From Myxosarcina sp. GI1 (lineage in GTDB: Bacteria > Cyanobacteriota > Cyanobacteriia > Cyanobacteriales > Xenococcaceae): 64,000 nt of DNA. The DNA lies in assembly GCF_000756305.1 (NCBI RefSeq), contig NZ_JRFE01000023.1:63612-127611 (forward strand), given 5' to 3'. The stretch's first letter is position 1. Each line of letters opens with the position of its first letter. Of this stretch, positions 46,419 to 55,549 are shown piece after piece. Under the pieces are notes generated by a model. That model ran no database searches and was not told where the DNA came from. It saw only the letters and a list, made by a program, of their open reading frames with translations. Made by a program: the position numbers and the translations under genes.

Positions 46419-47253
46419 TCAGTTGGAATGACATCTAACTTCTTGTATCCGACTAAACCAAATAGCATCGTAGTAATGTTTCTTGGCTTTTCGGGAAGCA
46501 AAGCAAGGTTGAACATCTTGGGAAAATAAAGTGGTAGCAGAGAACAAACTACGACCTTTAGACAAAACACCCTTAAGCCACCTGAGACCAATTTTTAAGT
46601 AGCTAAGACCTCTTTTCCAGTGAGGATCTACCTGAGTTCTCAGTCCTTTCAATTGAAGTGCCATACCATGACAAGTAGCAAACAGAAGAGCTAGTGCGAC
46701 AATTAAATACAAGCGTTCTAATGCTTGAGCATGGCGGATTTTTGAGTCTTCTAATTGAAATACTCCTGATTTGGAATCTAAAAATAATTCCTCGACACGA
46801 AAACGCAGTCGGATTGCCTTCGGCTGGCAAATCGCTCCACGCGATTGCCAAAGAGTCTGTAGCGATGGATTTTCATCGGTAATTACAGCCCAAGGCTCTT
46901 TGACTCCCCTAACATTTGCTAGAATAACATTGCAACGGTATTTACCATCGAGCCATAAGCCAACATCATGACACACGACTGCTTCAGCTTTTTGCGGAAA
47001 CAGATACTTCAATTCAATCGGATGTTTTCTGACTCCATGTAAAATTACATCGCAAGGCAACCGTAGGCAATAATGCCATTTGCTGTCTTGCAGCCAATAC
47101 ATATAAGCTTCGGACGCGAATTCGCTGATTACTGACAAATCTTTGCCATCTTCGCTCAAAACTTTGGGCTTTGGTCGCCCGACTAGGAATGTAGCATTCC
47201 CACTCACTCAGGCTAATTTTGTCATTGGTCAAAACACAGAATTTATCTAGCAT
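46419..47253 (-). pseudogene. IS4-type DDE transposase, decayed copy 1
   Basis: The N-terminal part (MLDKFCVLTNDKISLSEW, then RATKAQSFERRWQRF) is in one frame and the remainder in another, so there is a frameshift near 47200. The catalytic strands before WLQDSKWHYCLRLPCDV are deleted. The C-terminal part is well kept: LRFRVEELFLDSKSGVFQLE contains the catalytic Glu, then GLRTQVDPHWKRGLSYLKIG. A palindrome cassette adds about ten residues in frame just before LRFRVEE (46814-46846). It shares this part with the copy at 47286-48029 in opposite orientation. Confidence 0.82.
46814..46846. repeat. Two-hairpin palindrome cassette inside a transposase frame
   Basis: TTGCC-TTCGGCT-GGCAA (46814-46830) directly followed by AATCGC-TCCAC-GCGATT (46830-46846). 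By comparison with the second copy at 47.6 kb the transposase has gained a net 30 bases here, encoding SRGAICQPKAI on the minus strand without shifting the frame. Confidence 0.85.
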
Positions 47254-47285
47254 TAGACACTACCGTATTGTGGAATCGATATTGC

Positions 47286-48029
47286 ATGATTCATCTTTCT
47301 TTAGTCTGTGGTGGCAGAGCCATTCCGTTTCTGTGGCAAGTAGAAGAACATAACAGTGCCACAATTGCTTTTGCTGCCTATCAGCCATTGCTGAGAAAAA
47401 AGCATCTTGGTTGTTGCATCATCACCATGACGTAATGCTCTTGGCAGACTGAGGCTTTGCCCATCAAAAACTATTACAATGGCTCAAGCAAAGAACATGG
47501 CACTATTGCCTTCGCATTCCTAGTAACACTTTAGTTCATGGAGTTCACCGTTGGCATGCTTGTCCTGTTGGAGCCGCAGAACCTTGGACAGTTATTACAG
47601 ATGAATGAAATTCCAACTCTTCAGACTTTGAGGCAGTATGGTCTGCGTTTTCGAGTTGAAGAGCTGTTTTTGGATAGCAAATCTGGTGTTTTTGGTCTGG
47701 CTGATTCTCGTCTACGTGATGTTTCCAAACTAAGTCGTCTTTACTTAGTTGTTGCCATAGCAATTCTCTACAGCACGGTGATGGGAACTACAGTTCAATT
47801 ATCGGGATTAAGGACACAGGTTGATGTTCATTTTCGTCGGGACTTAAGTTATCTCAAAATTGGACTACGTTGGTTAAGAGGAGGTATTTACAAAAATCGG
47901 AGGTTACTCCGTTTATTACCTCTGCCTCATCGAGAGCTTGAACGATGTTTTGCCAGTCATCGCTCTAAAATTGATTACTATGAACGACTGCTATTTTCTC
48001 GTATACGCTCTTTACATTGTTCTGTTTGA
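47286..48029 (+). pseudogene. IS4-type DDE transposase, decayed copy 2
   Basis: Pieces in several frames follow the family order: LSLVCGGRAIPFLWQVEEHN, then LLADxGFAHQKLLQWLKQ and TWHYCLRIPSNTLVHGVH (frames broken), then an intact C-terminal frame from 47538. That frame holds LRFRVEELFLDSKSGVFGL with the catalytic Glu, and GLRTQVDVHFRRDLSYLKIG. The N-terminal third is missing. At least three frameshifts or stops are seen. It is divergent from copy 1, not a recent duplicate. Confidence 0.8.
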
Positions 48030-48134
48030 CTTTTGACTATCATCTAGATGAATCCATCAGTCAGATTACCGGAGTTAGAAGCAAACTTCTACTTATTTTT
48101 ATAAAATTGTTTTATTGTTAAGAGTAAATCGATA

Positions 48135-51128
48135 GTGCAATTATTAGTGATGACTGGCTTACTTCAATTAAACGTTACTTCTACTTCAGTAGGCACTCAA
48201 GTTTTTGTGGTTTTAATTGTTGGTTTGTTAATTGCTTTTGCCGTTCAACTATTACTAACTAATCTTGGATTAACTTTAGGTATTACTGCTTTAAAATTGT
48301 TGCCTTTTAAAAAATCACAAGAACCTTCTGAATTGAATAGTTCTAAACAATCGAGTAAGGCGGTCGCCAAAATTAGTTTTTTAGCAGGTATTGGTATCTT
48401 ATTAACATTAAATTCAGTTTTATTTATCGCTTCTTTTTTAGCAATTAAATTTAGTCAAGCTAGCGAACCAATTGCAGGGGCAACTTTAGGTATTGTAATT
48501 TGGTCCGCATATTTTATTATTTTAATTTGGTTTGGTTCTAGTACAGCAAGTTCGGTATTAAGTTTGATTTTAGGTTCTGTAAGCAAAGGAGTAAAGCAAT
48601 TATTAGATACAATAGCAACATTAATTAACCGAGAAGAAGATGAACCACAGGTTTTGACAGAGGCAGCAGCAGCAGATTTAATTCAACAAGAAATTCAAAT
48701 TGCTTTCGATCGGTTCGATCTGCAAAAACCAATCGAAGATTATTTAGAAACAATTCCTAAGTCACAGCTAAATTTAGAAGAAGTAGAACAAAGCTTTGAA
48801 GAGTTGTTAACTCAAAAATTCGATAAATTTATTTTGGTAGATAGTCAGATCGATAGTCAGATTATAGAAAATTTAATTAACGATAATAGTAATTTACCAG
48901 ACTCAGAACGAGAATTACTAATCGAGAGATTAAAAAATGTTTGGCAAAAAATTATCGACCGCAATGCAGAGACAGATGTTAGTGCAGAATTATTAAAATA
49001 TATAGAATCTAGCAATCCAGAAGATTTAGACTTGGAAAAATTTAGCGAGCGCTTAGAAAAAATATTAAATAAATCCGATTCCACTAATATTGTTTGGCAA
49101 AATTTACGTCAGTTTAATTGGAGCAAAATTAAAAATTATTTACTAGATAGAGCCGATCTTAGCGATTTAGATTTAGAAGACATATGGCAAAAATTACAAG
49201 CTTTTTCTGATTTAGATGTTGAAGGTAATAACGAGAGAGAATTGTCAGAGTTTAATACTAATACAATTAAAAACGATCTTGAGAATTATTTATTAAACTC
49301 CTCTACCTGGTATCTTAAAACCGAACGAGGACTCGAAGATTTTAAAGAGGTAATTTACGATCCACAAGCCAATTCAGAGCAAGTGCGATCTCAATTGAAC
49401 GAGATTACCAAAGACGATTTAGAGGGATTTTTACAACAACGAGAAGATTTAAATTTAGAAGAAGTAGAACAAATTGCCGAAGCTTTAGAAGCAGTCAGAC
49501 AAGAAGTTTTTGAATTATTAGAAAATAATCCAACTGATGGGATAGATATTAAAGAGCGGGTTATCAACTATTTACAAACGATAGATAAAGAAACACTACT
49601 CAATCCTAATTTACCAGATGAAATAGAGAAAGTTTTAATTGGTTCTGGGGTAGGAATGGTAGCAATAAGCCAATTTGTAGAAGGCTGGCATCAAATTGAT
49701 TGGCAAAATTTACTTCAACAAAGAAACGACCTCAAACCCAAGCAATTACAGCAAACTACAGAAAAATTATCACAAACTAAAAATCATCTTGAAAAAAAAG
49801 TCCAACAATTTCAAAAAGAAATCATTTTTACTTCTAAACAGCTACAAAAAAAAATGGAATCTTATCTCCGTTATACAAATCTCGAACTAATTACTCCAAA
49901 AGCGATTGAAGATAAGTTAAACCAATTATTGCCAGAAAATTCCAATTTACCCGAACTACCACCAATTAAAAAAGAAAAGCTAGAAGCAATTTTAGCAAAG
50001 AGAAAAGGCGTAAACAAATCAAAAATTGAATCCATCGGCGAACAAATTGAAACCAGCTGGCAAAATTTAACTACTACTTCAGAGCGAACCTTAAACAATA
50101 TTCAAAATGAATCAGTCGCTCTAACTAAAGATATTATCGATCGCGTACAAACAATAATAGAAGAAAATTCAAATTTAGCGCAGATAAAACAAGATTTACA
50201 GCAAGTAATCAAACCTGAATTACTTCAACAAATCTTAGTTCTAGATTGGGATGAAATTACCGAAAAAATTCTAGAAAATGAGCAATACAGTGAGACTCAA
50301 ATCAAGAACGCTATCAAAAAAATCAAACAAGTCCTTCGTAAACTATTGAAAATGCCACGAAGATGGGCGATTCGTACACAGAAACAGTTTAAAAATGAAC
50401 TAGAAGATTTTCTCAGTTATGGCGACAAAAACGATTTAACGCCACAACAAATCGAGCATAATCTCGCAAAAATACTCGATTTTTCTTTGGGAAACGAAAT
50501 TAGAAAAAATATAACTCAACAGACTCCCGAACATATTCATAAAATTCTCTCGCAACGAAGCGATCTCAGTGAAATTGAAATTCAACATATTAGCGATCGC
50601 GTTAATTCGATCGTTCGACAATTATCTTCTCAAATCGAACAAACCAAAGCTCAAAGCAACGAACTTTTAGCACAAATTAATGAATATCTAAACTCTTTAA
50701 ACCTATATCAACTTGACTACGATCGACTTAAAACCAATTTAGCTAATTTTGATTTTAAACCTTTAAATAGCTCTGTAATTCAAATTTTAAAAGATGTTCC
50801 TGTTGAAGAAATGAGCGATCGCTTAGGAAAACTGAGTTATGAAGCTTTAATTAATCTTATCAAAGCAAATAAGATTGTCACCGAAGCAATTCCCGCTCCG
50901 ATCCTAAATCAAATTCAAGGCGTTGGAGATTATGTCACTCAACAAATTGATACTACGAAGCAAACAGCTTTAGATAAGGTAGAAGCCCTTAAACAACAAA
51001 TGATTAAACAAGCAGAAGAAACTCAAAAGGCAATCGCAGTTGCTACTTATTGGTTATTTGCGATTACTTTTACCTCGATTGTTAGTTCGGTTGTTGCAGG
51101 AGTTTTGGCAACTAAAATTGCTTGGTAG
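48135..51128 (+). CDS. Large membrane-anchored helical repeat protein
   Basis: 997 residues from a GTG; an ATG five codons later is an alternative. Three N-terminal membrane helices (about 20-50, 85-110, 118-150) are followed by roughly 800 residues of charged helices, then a final membrane helix (AIAVATYWLFAITFTSIVSS). The helical part repeats a module of the form LxxRxDLxxxxIExI near residues 333, 430, 522, 618 and 801, for example FLQQREDLNLEEVEQI and ILSQRSDLSEIEIQHI. It alternates with modules such as YLRYTNLELITPKAIEDKL. Both ends are in the membrane. Function is unknown; a scaffold or tether role is inference. It is intact although surrounded by dead mobile elements. Confidence 0.8.
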   Translation: MQLLVMTGLLQLNVTSTSVGTQVFVVLIVGLLIAFAVQLLLTNLGLTLGITALKLLPFKKSQEPSELNSSKQSSKAVAKISFLAGIGILLTLNSVLFIASFLAIKFSQASEPIAGATLGIVIWSAYFIILIWFGSSTASSVLSLILGSVSKGVKQLLDTIATLINREEDEPQVLTEAAAADLIQQEIQIAFDRFDLQKPIEDYLETIPKSQLNLEEVEQSFEELLTQKFDKFILVDSQIDSQIIENLINDNSNLPDSERELLIERLKNVWQKIIDRNAETDVSAELLKYIESSNPEDLDLEKFSERLEKILNKSDSTNIVWQNLRQFNWSKIKNYLLDRADLSDLDLEDIWQKLQAFSDLDVEGNNERELSEFNTNTIKNDLENYLLNSSTWYLKTERGLEDFKEVIYDPQANSEQVRSQLNEITKDDLEGFLQQREDLNLEEVEQIAEALEAVRQEVFELLENNPTDGIDIKERVINYLQTIDKETLLNPNLPDEIEKVLIGSGVGMVAISQFVEGWHQIDWQNLLQQRNDLKPKQLQQTTEKLSQTKNHLEKKVQQFQKEIIFTSKQLQKKMESYLRYTNLELITPKAIEDKLNQLLPENSNLPELPPIKKEKLEAILAKRKGVNKSKIESIGEQIETSWQNLTTTSERTLNNIQNESVALTKDIIDRVQTIIEENSNLAQIKQDLQQVIKPELLQQILVLDWDEITEKILENEQYSETQIKNAIKKIKQVLRKLLKMPRRWAIRTQKQFKNELEDFLSYGDKNDLTPQQIEHNLAKILDFSLGNEIRKNITQQTPEHIHKILSQRSDLSEIEIQHISDRVNSIVRQLSSQIEQTKAQSNELLAQINEYLNSLNLYQLDYDRLKTNLANFDFKPLNSSVIQILKDVPVEEMSDRLGKLSYEALINLIKANKIVTEAIPAPILNQIQGVGDYVTQQIDTTKQTALDKVEALKQQMIKQAEETQKAIAVATYWLFAITFTSIVSSVVAGVLATKIAW

Positions 51129-51178
51129 TCCTTACAGATATGACGGAGCAAGCAGCGCTCGCTAGAAAATACGAAGAT

Positions 51179-51580
51179 TTACCCACCTTGGGCTAGAGCA
51201 TATTCCAAACTTTTTTCTTCTTGCCATAAACCGAGAATGCTAATTCTAGAGCCATATCTTTTTGCGGTTTGTTCCATCAATTTTTTAAGTTCGTTCTTCT
51301 TGAAGACAAGTTTCTATGTATTCGATATCTTCTGCTTTCCACTTTACTTTTGCTCCTCGCCCTTTTGCTTCCCATAACCCTGCTAGACCCTTTGTTTCCC
51401 AGCGTCTAATTGTCCCTCTGACTGTATGTTCGTGACAATTAAATATTTTCGCTATCTCTGGTACATTTTTCCCTTGAGCATTCAATTTGAGCATCTGCGC
51501 TCGGTCGCGAGTTCGATATGGAACTGAACTTGCCTTTCTTAATTCGGGCGTTGGTAATTTAAGATATGATTTTTAGACAT
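51179..51580 (-). pseudogene. IS630-family transposase with internal deletion
   Basis: From an ATG at 51580 (MSKNH) a frameshift leads to RTRDRAQMLKLNAQGKNVPE, then EIAKIFNCHEHTVRGTIRRW, the N-terminal HTH of IS630. After CLQEE the frame shifts to ELKKLMEQTAKRYGSRISIL and stops at 51179-51181; this block belongs to the start of the catalytic domain. The rest is gone. Confidence 0.75.
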
Positions 51581-51951
51581 GCGATCGCTAACTAAATAAT
51601 CAACCATAGTTAAATGTCAATGCAATGCCCTGAATGTAAATTTACTCATATAAACAAAAATGGCAAAAAGAAAGGTAAACAAAACTATATTTGTGTTGAT
51701 TGCCAAAGGCAGTTTTTAGACTGTTATCAAACATACAGAGGTTACTCTAACGAATTTAAACGTGAATGTTAAAGATGTATGTTAACGGTATGGGTTTAAG
51801 AGCAATAGGCAGAGTAAAAGGAGTAACTCATGTTGCAATAATGAACTGGATTAAAGAAGTGGGAGAATTGTTACCCAATGCTTATGAACCAGAAATAATT
51901 CCACAAGTAGGGGAATTAGACGAGCTAGAGACTTTTGTTGGTTCTAAAAAA

Positions 51952-51997
51952 GCGGCGAGACCCCGCGTCAGCGTAAGACGCAAGGGAATGCTCGCCA
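51952..51997 (-). repeat. Nested palindrome cassette, same family as the one at 59354
   Basis: Outer arms GGCGAG (51954-51959) and CTCGCC (51991-51996) enclose inner arms GCGTC (51965-51969) and GACGC (51977-51981). The sequence is the reverse complement of the element at 59354-59402 with a few changes, sharing the CCCCGCGTC core and AAGACGCAAGGGAA. Confidence 0.82.
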
Positions 51998-52017
51998 AGA
52001 CAACAAAATTTGGCGCA

Positions 52018-52083
52018 GCGGCTATCGCCGCAAGCGACATGCCCTCCAGACTGCGGCGCGTCTTCGAGCGAAAGCTCGTGCGA
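52018..52083. repeat. Second palindrome cassette in the IS1-type remnant
   Basis: GCGGC-TATC-GCCGC (52018-52031) and CGAGC-GAAA-GCTCG (52065-52078), with GC-rich sequence between. It lies 20 bases after the first cassette, within the conserved core of the transposase frame. Confidence 0.75.
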
Positions 52084-52424
52084 CATCAGTAAATTCACTT
52101 CAAGCAGGTGTTTTGAAATGGGTTGTAGGCGCTCGCTCTCAAGAAACCTTTCATCGTTTGTGGTGGGTTGTACGTGGCTGGTGTTGTTTTCGGTACATAA
52201 CAGATGGTTATCCTGTATACCCTTGTTTGATTGATGATTGCGCTCATTTGGTCAGTAAAACGGCGATGACTAGAGTAGAGGGGGAAAACTCTCGTTTACG
52301 GCATTATCTAGCTCGTTTACACCGCAAGACATTTTGTTATTCTAAATCTCTTGAGATGCTTGAAGCCTCGATTAGACTTCTAAGCTACTATTTAAAACAT
52401 TGGTCTATACCAGTTTTCAGCTAA

Positions 52425-52754
52425 TCATCTATTCATTGTGCAACGCCATTGCAATATTTGTTCCGTTGTAAATTTAGTCGGCGTTCCTGGTCTTTCTGCA
52501 TCTAATAGTCTTTCCTTGACTGGAACATCTTTTTGCTTCAACTCTAGCCATCTTTCTCGCCAAAGTCTAGCCATTTTACGGCTAATATCTAGTTCTCTTG
52601 CTATTGTGCGATGATTCTTTCCAAGAGATGCTAATAAGACAATTTTTGCTCTCTTTGCGACTTGTTGACTGGTACTATGACGAGCCAAGATTTTTTCTAA
52701 TTCTTGTTTTTCTTCATTATCTAACTCTAATGGTTTAGGAGCTAGTCTTGGCAT
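52425..52754 (-). pseudogene. N-terminal part of another IS630-family transposase
   Basis: An ATG at 52754 opens MPRLAPKPLELDNEEKQELE, then the HTH region AKIVLLASLGKNHRTIAREL and RPGTPTKFTTEQI. At that point the similarity stops, where the IS1-type remnant begins. Only the DNA-binding half (about 100 residues) is left. It differs from the IS630 piece at 51179, so these are two separate elements. Confidence 0.8.
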
Positions 52755-52816
52755 CTGTTTTCTTTGCTTGTCTTACTTTTTATTAATGGTAACTTTATTT
52801 CCGCCTTACTCCACTA

Positions 52817-53498
52817 GATAGCAGTAATGGTTTTGTTATTAACGGCATTGAGGATAGCGACTTGTCGGGTAGTTCAGTTAGCAGTGCAGGAGATGTCAAC
52901 GGCGATGGACTTGATGACATTATCTTTGGCGCACCTAGTGCTAATTATGGTGAAGAAAGCTATGTAGTGTTTGGTTTCCAGACCGAGAACATTGACGGAA
53001 CTTCCAATGATGATAAGCTTGTCGGTACTTCTAGCAACGATACAATTAACGGTTTAGCTGGTGATGACAAGCTCACTGGTGGCGGTGGTCGAGATACTTT
53101 TGTCATTAATGCAGGGGATGGCATTGACACCATTACCGATTTTGGTGGTGTCGGTCGAGGCATTAATCCACCGCAGAGAGTTATCGATGAAATAGATATT
53201 ATTCAGTTTTCTGGTAAAGGGCTATACCGCGAACAACCTGGTTCTCAACCAGAACCAAATTAATCTGGAGCTAACCTTTGACGGTGTAGCAAATACTAAA
53301 CTTATTCTCTCAGACTTCAATCTCGAACAGTTAGATAACCTACCTTCGGGTCATGGTAACATTCTCTTCAACGGGCAAAAGGAAATCAAAGATGATTTTG
53401 ATGTCGTTAATGCCGCTCAAAAACCTAGCAGAGTATTTCGTCATAATACAGTTACTTTTCTCAACGACTTGGATAATATAACTAGTGCAGAGCGGTAG
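52817..53498 (+). pseudogene. 3' end of an FG-GAP/RTX calcium-binding surface protein gene
   Basis: The left end is cut by the IS zone. It starts within an FG-GAP repeat (NGFVINGIEDSDLSGSSVSS, AGDVNGDGLDDIIFGAPSAN) and continues with RTX-type nonapeptides (NDTINGLAGDDKLTGGGGRD, TFVINAGDGIDTITDF). Near 53220 the frame shifts by one, after which NQINLELTFDGVANTKLIL and a tail with LSDFNLEQLDNLPSGHGNI complete the usual RTX C-terminus, stopping at 53496-53498. The full gene was probably a large secreted, calcium-binding protein. Confidence 0.82.
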
Positions 53499-54036
53499 AA
53501 ATAACCCCTCAGCTCAAACAGCTTCTGGGAAACCTATTAAATTTCCAGACAAAGGGTTTAGCCATTGTCCGATTGAAGTAATCAATAAAATTCAGGATTT
53601 TTTGTTCAAGCTCTGTGGTCGAGTTAAAACTGCTTCGTCTGAGGCTGAATGGGTATCGGGAGAAACTACTACTTATTTACCCAAAGGTATTACTAGTTAT
53701 TTAGAATATGCTGGGTCTGAAAATGACGAACCTTTCTTACTGGATGAATTTTTTAAACGAGTCAGCGTCACAGCCGAGATAGCTCTGTCCGATGCTGACT
53801 TTCTAAGCGGTGTGGTAATTGAAGTTTTACAACGAGCTAGCAACCGAAGTGAAGACGAGTATATTCATTGTGAATTGCTTCAGGATTACCTAACTCTATT
53901 TACAAAAAGCAACAAAAAAAATAGAAGTCGATTGTTAAAATCGAGCGCGAAAATGTTGTTCCAACTCGAACTATTAGAACGTATGCTGCAGTGGGAAATG
54001 CGAAAAGCACTAGAAACATTTCCTTATGGGATTTAG
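53485..54036 (+). CDS. DUF2267-like protein, possibly N-terminally shortened
   Basis: 183 residues from a GTG that overlaps the end of the RTX remnant by 14 bases; no better start exists. The central part fits DUF2267: IEVINKIQDFLFKLCGRVKT, EAEW, TYLPKGITSYLEY, then EPFLLDEFFKRVSVTAEIAL and VVIEVLQRAS. The usual first helix of that domain seems missing, and a helical tail (LLERMLQWEMRKALE) follows. The start may have been lost in the rearrangement. Function of DUF2267 is unknown. Confidence 0.55.
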   Translation: MQSGRNNPSAQTASGKPIKFPDKGFSHCPIEVINKIQDFLFKLCGRVKTASSEAEWVSGETTTYLPKGITSYLEYAGSENDEPFLLDEFFKRVSVTAEIALSDADFLSGVVIEVLQRASNRSEDEYIHCELLQDYLTLFTKSNKKNRSRLLKSSAKMLFQLELLERMLQWEMRKALETFPYGI

Positions 54037-54118
54037 GCTCAAACCTACCTAGAATAAACTTTATGTTCGGATTTAGTTATCTTTGACGATAGGATAAAAA
54101 CAAAATGAGTTTAACTCA

Positions 54119-55120
54119 ATGTCTGAATACAAAATTATTGTCGTAGGTGCATCCGCAGGAGGAGTAGAAACACTCAAACAACTGGTAGGAGGTTTGCCAG
54201 CAGACTTGCCAGCAGCAATATTTGTAGTGCTTCACTTATCGCCTTACGGCAATAGTGCTTTACCAGAGATTCTAAATCGTGCAGGTCTTCTAAAAGCTAT
54301 TCGTCCCGAAGATGGAGAAGCAATTCAATCAGGACGAATATATGTCGCACCGCCCAATCGTCATTTACTAGTAGAGTCGGGATTTGTACGTCTGTCCTAT
54401 GGACCCAAAGAAAATGGTACTCGACCTGCGATCGATCCGTTATTTCGCACGGCAGCACGTGCCTATAGCACTTCTGTAATCGGCGTATTATTATCGGGTA
54501 CACTCGATAATGGCACCTTTGGTTTATTAGCAATCAAGAAATGTGGTGGCATAGCGATCGTTCAAGATCCAAACGACGCACTCTATGACTCGATGCCGCG
54601 TAATGCTATCGAAAATGTTGAGGTAGATCGTATCTTACCAATTGCAGAGATACCAACTGCACTAATATCTCTTGCCCAACAGTCTTTGGCAGATAAATCG
54701 GCATCTATTTCCGAATCAATTGAATATGATTCGGAGATTGCAGAACTAGATAAAAAGGCTATGAATAGCGAACGACGACCTGGACAGCCATCAGAGTTTA
54801 CCTGTCCCGACTGTGGCGGCGTTTTATGGGAAAAAAAAGGAGAAAGACTACTTCATTTTCGCTGCCGTACTGGACACGCCTATTCAGAAAAAAGTTTAAA
54901 AGCCCGAGAGTCGGAGAAACTAGAAGAGGCACTGTGGGCGGCATATCGCTCTTTGCTGGAGAATGTGTCGCTATACAAACGGATGGCAAGTCGGGCGGAA
55001 CACCTCAATCGCGACCGCCTCAGAATAGAGCATTATCAAGAGTTGGCCCAAAAAGCCGAGCAAAATGCCGAACTAATTCGACAAATGTTAGCGGACGGTC
55101 TTAACGGCGTTGAGGAGTAA
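54119..55120 (+). CDS. CheB-type protein methylesterase without receiver domain
   Basis: 333 residues. The CheB_methylest domain fills residues 1-190: S12 of VVGASAGGVE, H39 of VVLHLSP and an Asp in LSGTLDNGT form the catalytic triad. VAPPNRHLLVE and QDPNDALYDSMPRNAI are also typical. There is no N-terminal REC domain. The C-terminal part has a four-cysteine/histidine motif (CPDCGG, then FRCRTGHAYS) and a helical end. CheB removes methyl or amide groups from chemoreceptor glutamates. No receptor or cheR lies nearby. The REC gene at 55145 is convergent and separated by only 24 bases. Confidence 0.9.
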   Translation: MSEYKIIVVGASAGGVETLKQLVGGLPADLPAAIFVVLHLSPYGNSALPEILNRAGLLKAIRPEDGEAIQSGRIYVAPPNRHLLVESGFVRLSYGPKENGTRPAIDPLFRTAARAYSTSVIGVLLSGTLDNGTFGLLAIKKCGGIAIVQDPNDALYDSMPRNAIENVEVDRILPIAEIPTALISLAQQSLADKSASISESIEYDSEIAELDKKAMNSERRPGQPSEFTCPDCGGVLWEKKGERLLHFRCRTGHAYSEKSLKARESEKLEEALWAAYRSLLENVSLYKRMASRAEHLNRDRLRIEHYQELAQKAEQNAELIRQMLADGLNGVEE

Positions 55121-55144
55121 TATCTTTTTATTTTTTAGTTAAAA

Positions 55145-55549
55145 TTAAACCACTGTTTTACCAATTGATTCTAAATTCCAGTTACAAATCTTGGCAATTT
55201 GTGTGTCTAGTCTAAGCGGATCGAAGGGCTTAATAATTACTCCTGTGGCTAAAGTGTTTTCTAATTTAGCAATTACTTTGGTCTGCGTCGTAGCCGTAAT
55301 AAAAATTAAAGGAATCGCACAGGTAAATAAATTATTCTTTAAAACTTCATAAACCTCTAATCCGTTTAAGTAGGGCATAATTACGTCTAACAGAATAACA
55401 TCGGGTCGTTCTAATTCTGCTTTAGTAACACCTTTTACTCCATCTGAAGCTAATAAAACCTCCCAGTCTGTATTCATTTCGAGAGCAAACTTAACTAATG
55501 TTCGATTATCTTCGTTATCGTCGATAAGTAAAACTCGTTTAGCAGCCAT
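55145..55549 (-). CDS. Single-domain response regulator
   Basis: 134 residues. The receiver residues are complete: D10-D11 (LLIDDNED), phospho-acceptor D55 (ILLDVIMPYLNG), T87-type threonine (FITATT) and the lysine of IKPF. The ending IAKICNWNLE and the domain layout are close to the REC proteins at 15575 and 16128. Output is unknown. It ends 24 bases from the convergent CheB-type gene. Confidence 0.92.
   Translation of the reverse strand: MAAKRVLLIDDNEDNRTLVKFALEMNTDWEVLLASDGVKGVTKAELERPDVILLDVIMPYLNGLEVYEVLKNNLFTCAIPLIFITATTQTKVIAKLENTLATGVIIKPFDPLRLDTQIAKICNWNLESIGKTVV

Larger units (their letters stand above)
51614..52424 (+). pseudogene. IS1-type transposase with palindrome insertions
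   Basis: The frame opens with MSMQCPECKFTHINKNGKKK and a zinc-finger pair (CPEC, CVDC), as in InsA-type proteins. After one frameshift near 51768, LRAIGRVKGVTHVAIMNWIK and GELDELETFVGSKK (a catalytic Asp) follow. The conserved KIWxWTAVxH block is broken by two cassettes at 51952-51997 and about 52018-52083. After them LQAGVLKWVVGARSQETFHR and a final part with MTRVEGENSRLRHYLARLHR (catalytic Glu and Asn) are well preserved. Without the cassettes and one indel the gene would be nearly whole. Confidence 0.82.

Noticed and set aside
46419..48029. A composite transposon formed by the two IS4-type copies
   Set aside because: The copies are divergent, incomplete, and meet directly with no cargo between them.
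51952..52083. CRISPR array
   Set aside because: The repeats are palindromes of differing sequence with short irregular spacing, not identical direct repeats with unique spacers; no cas gene is present.
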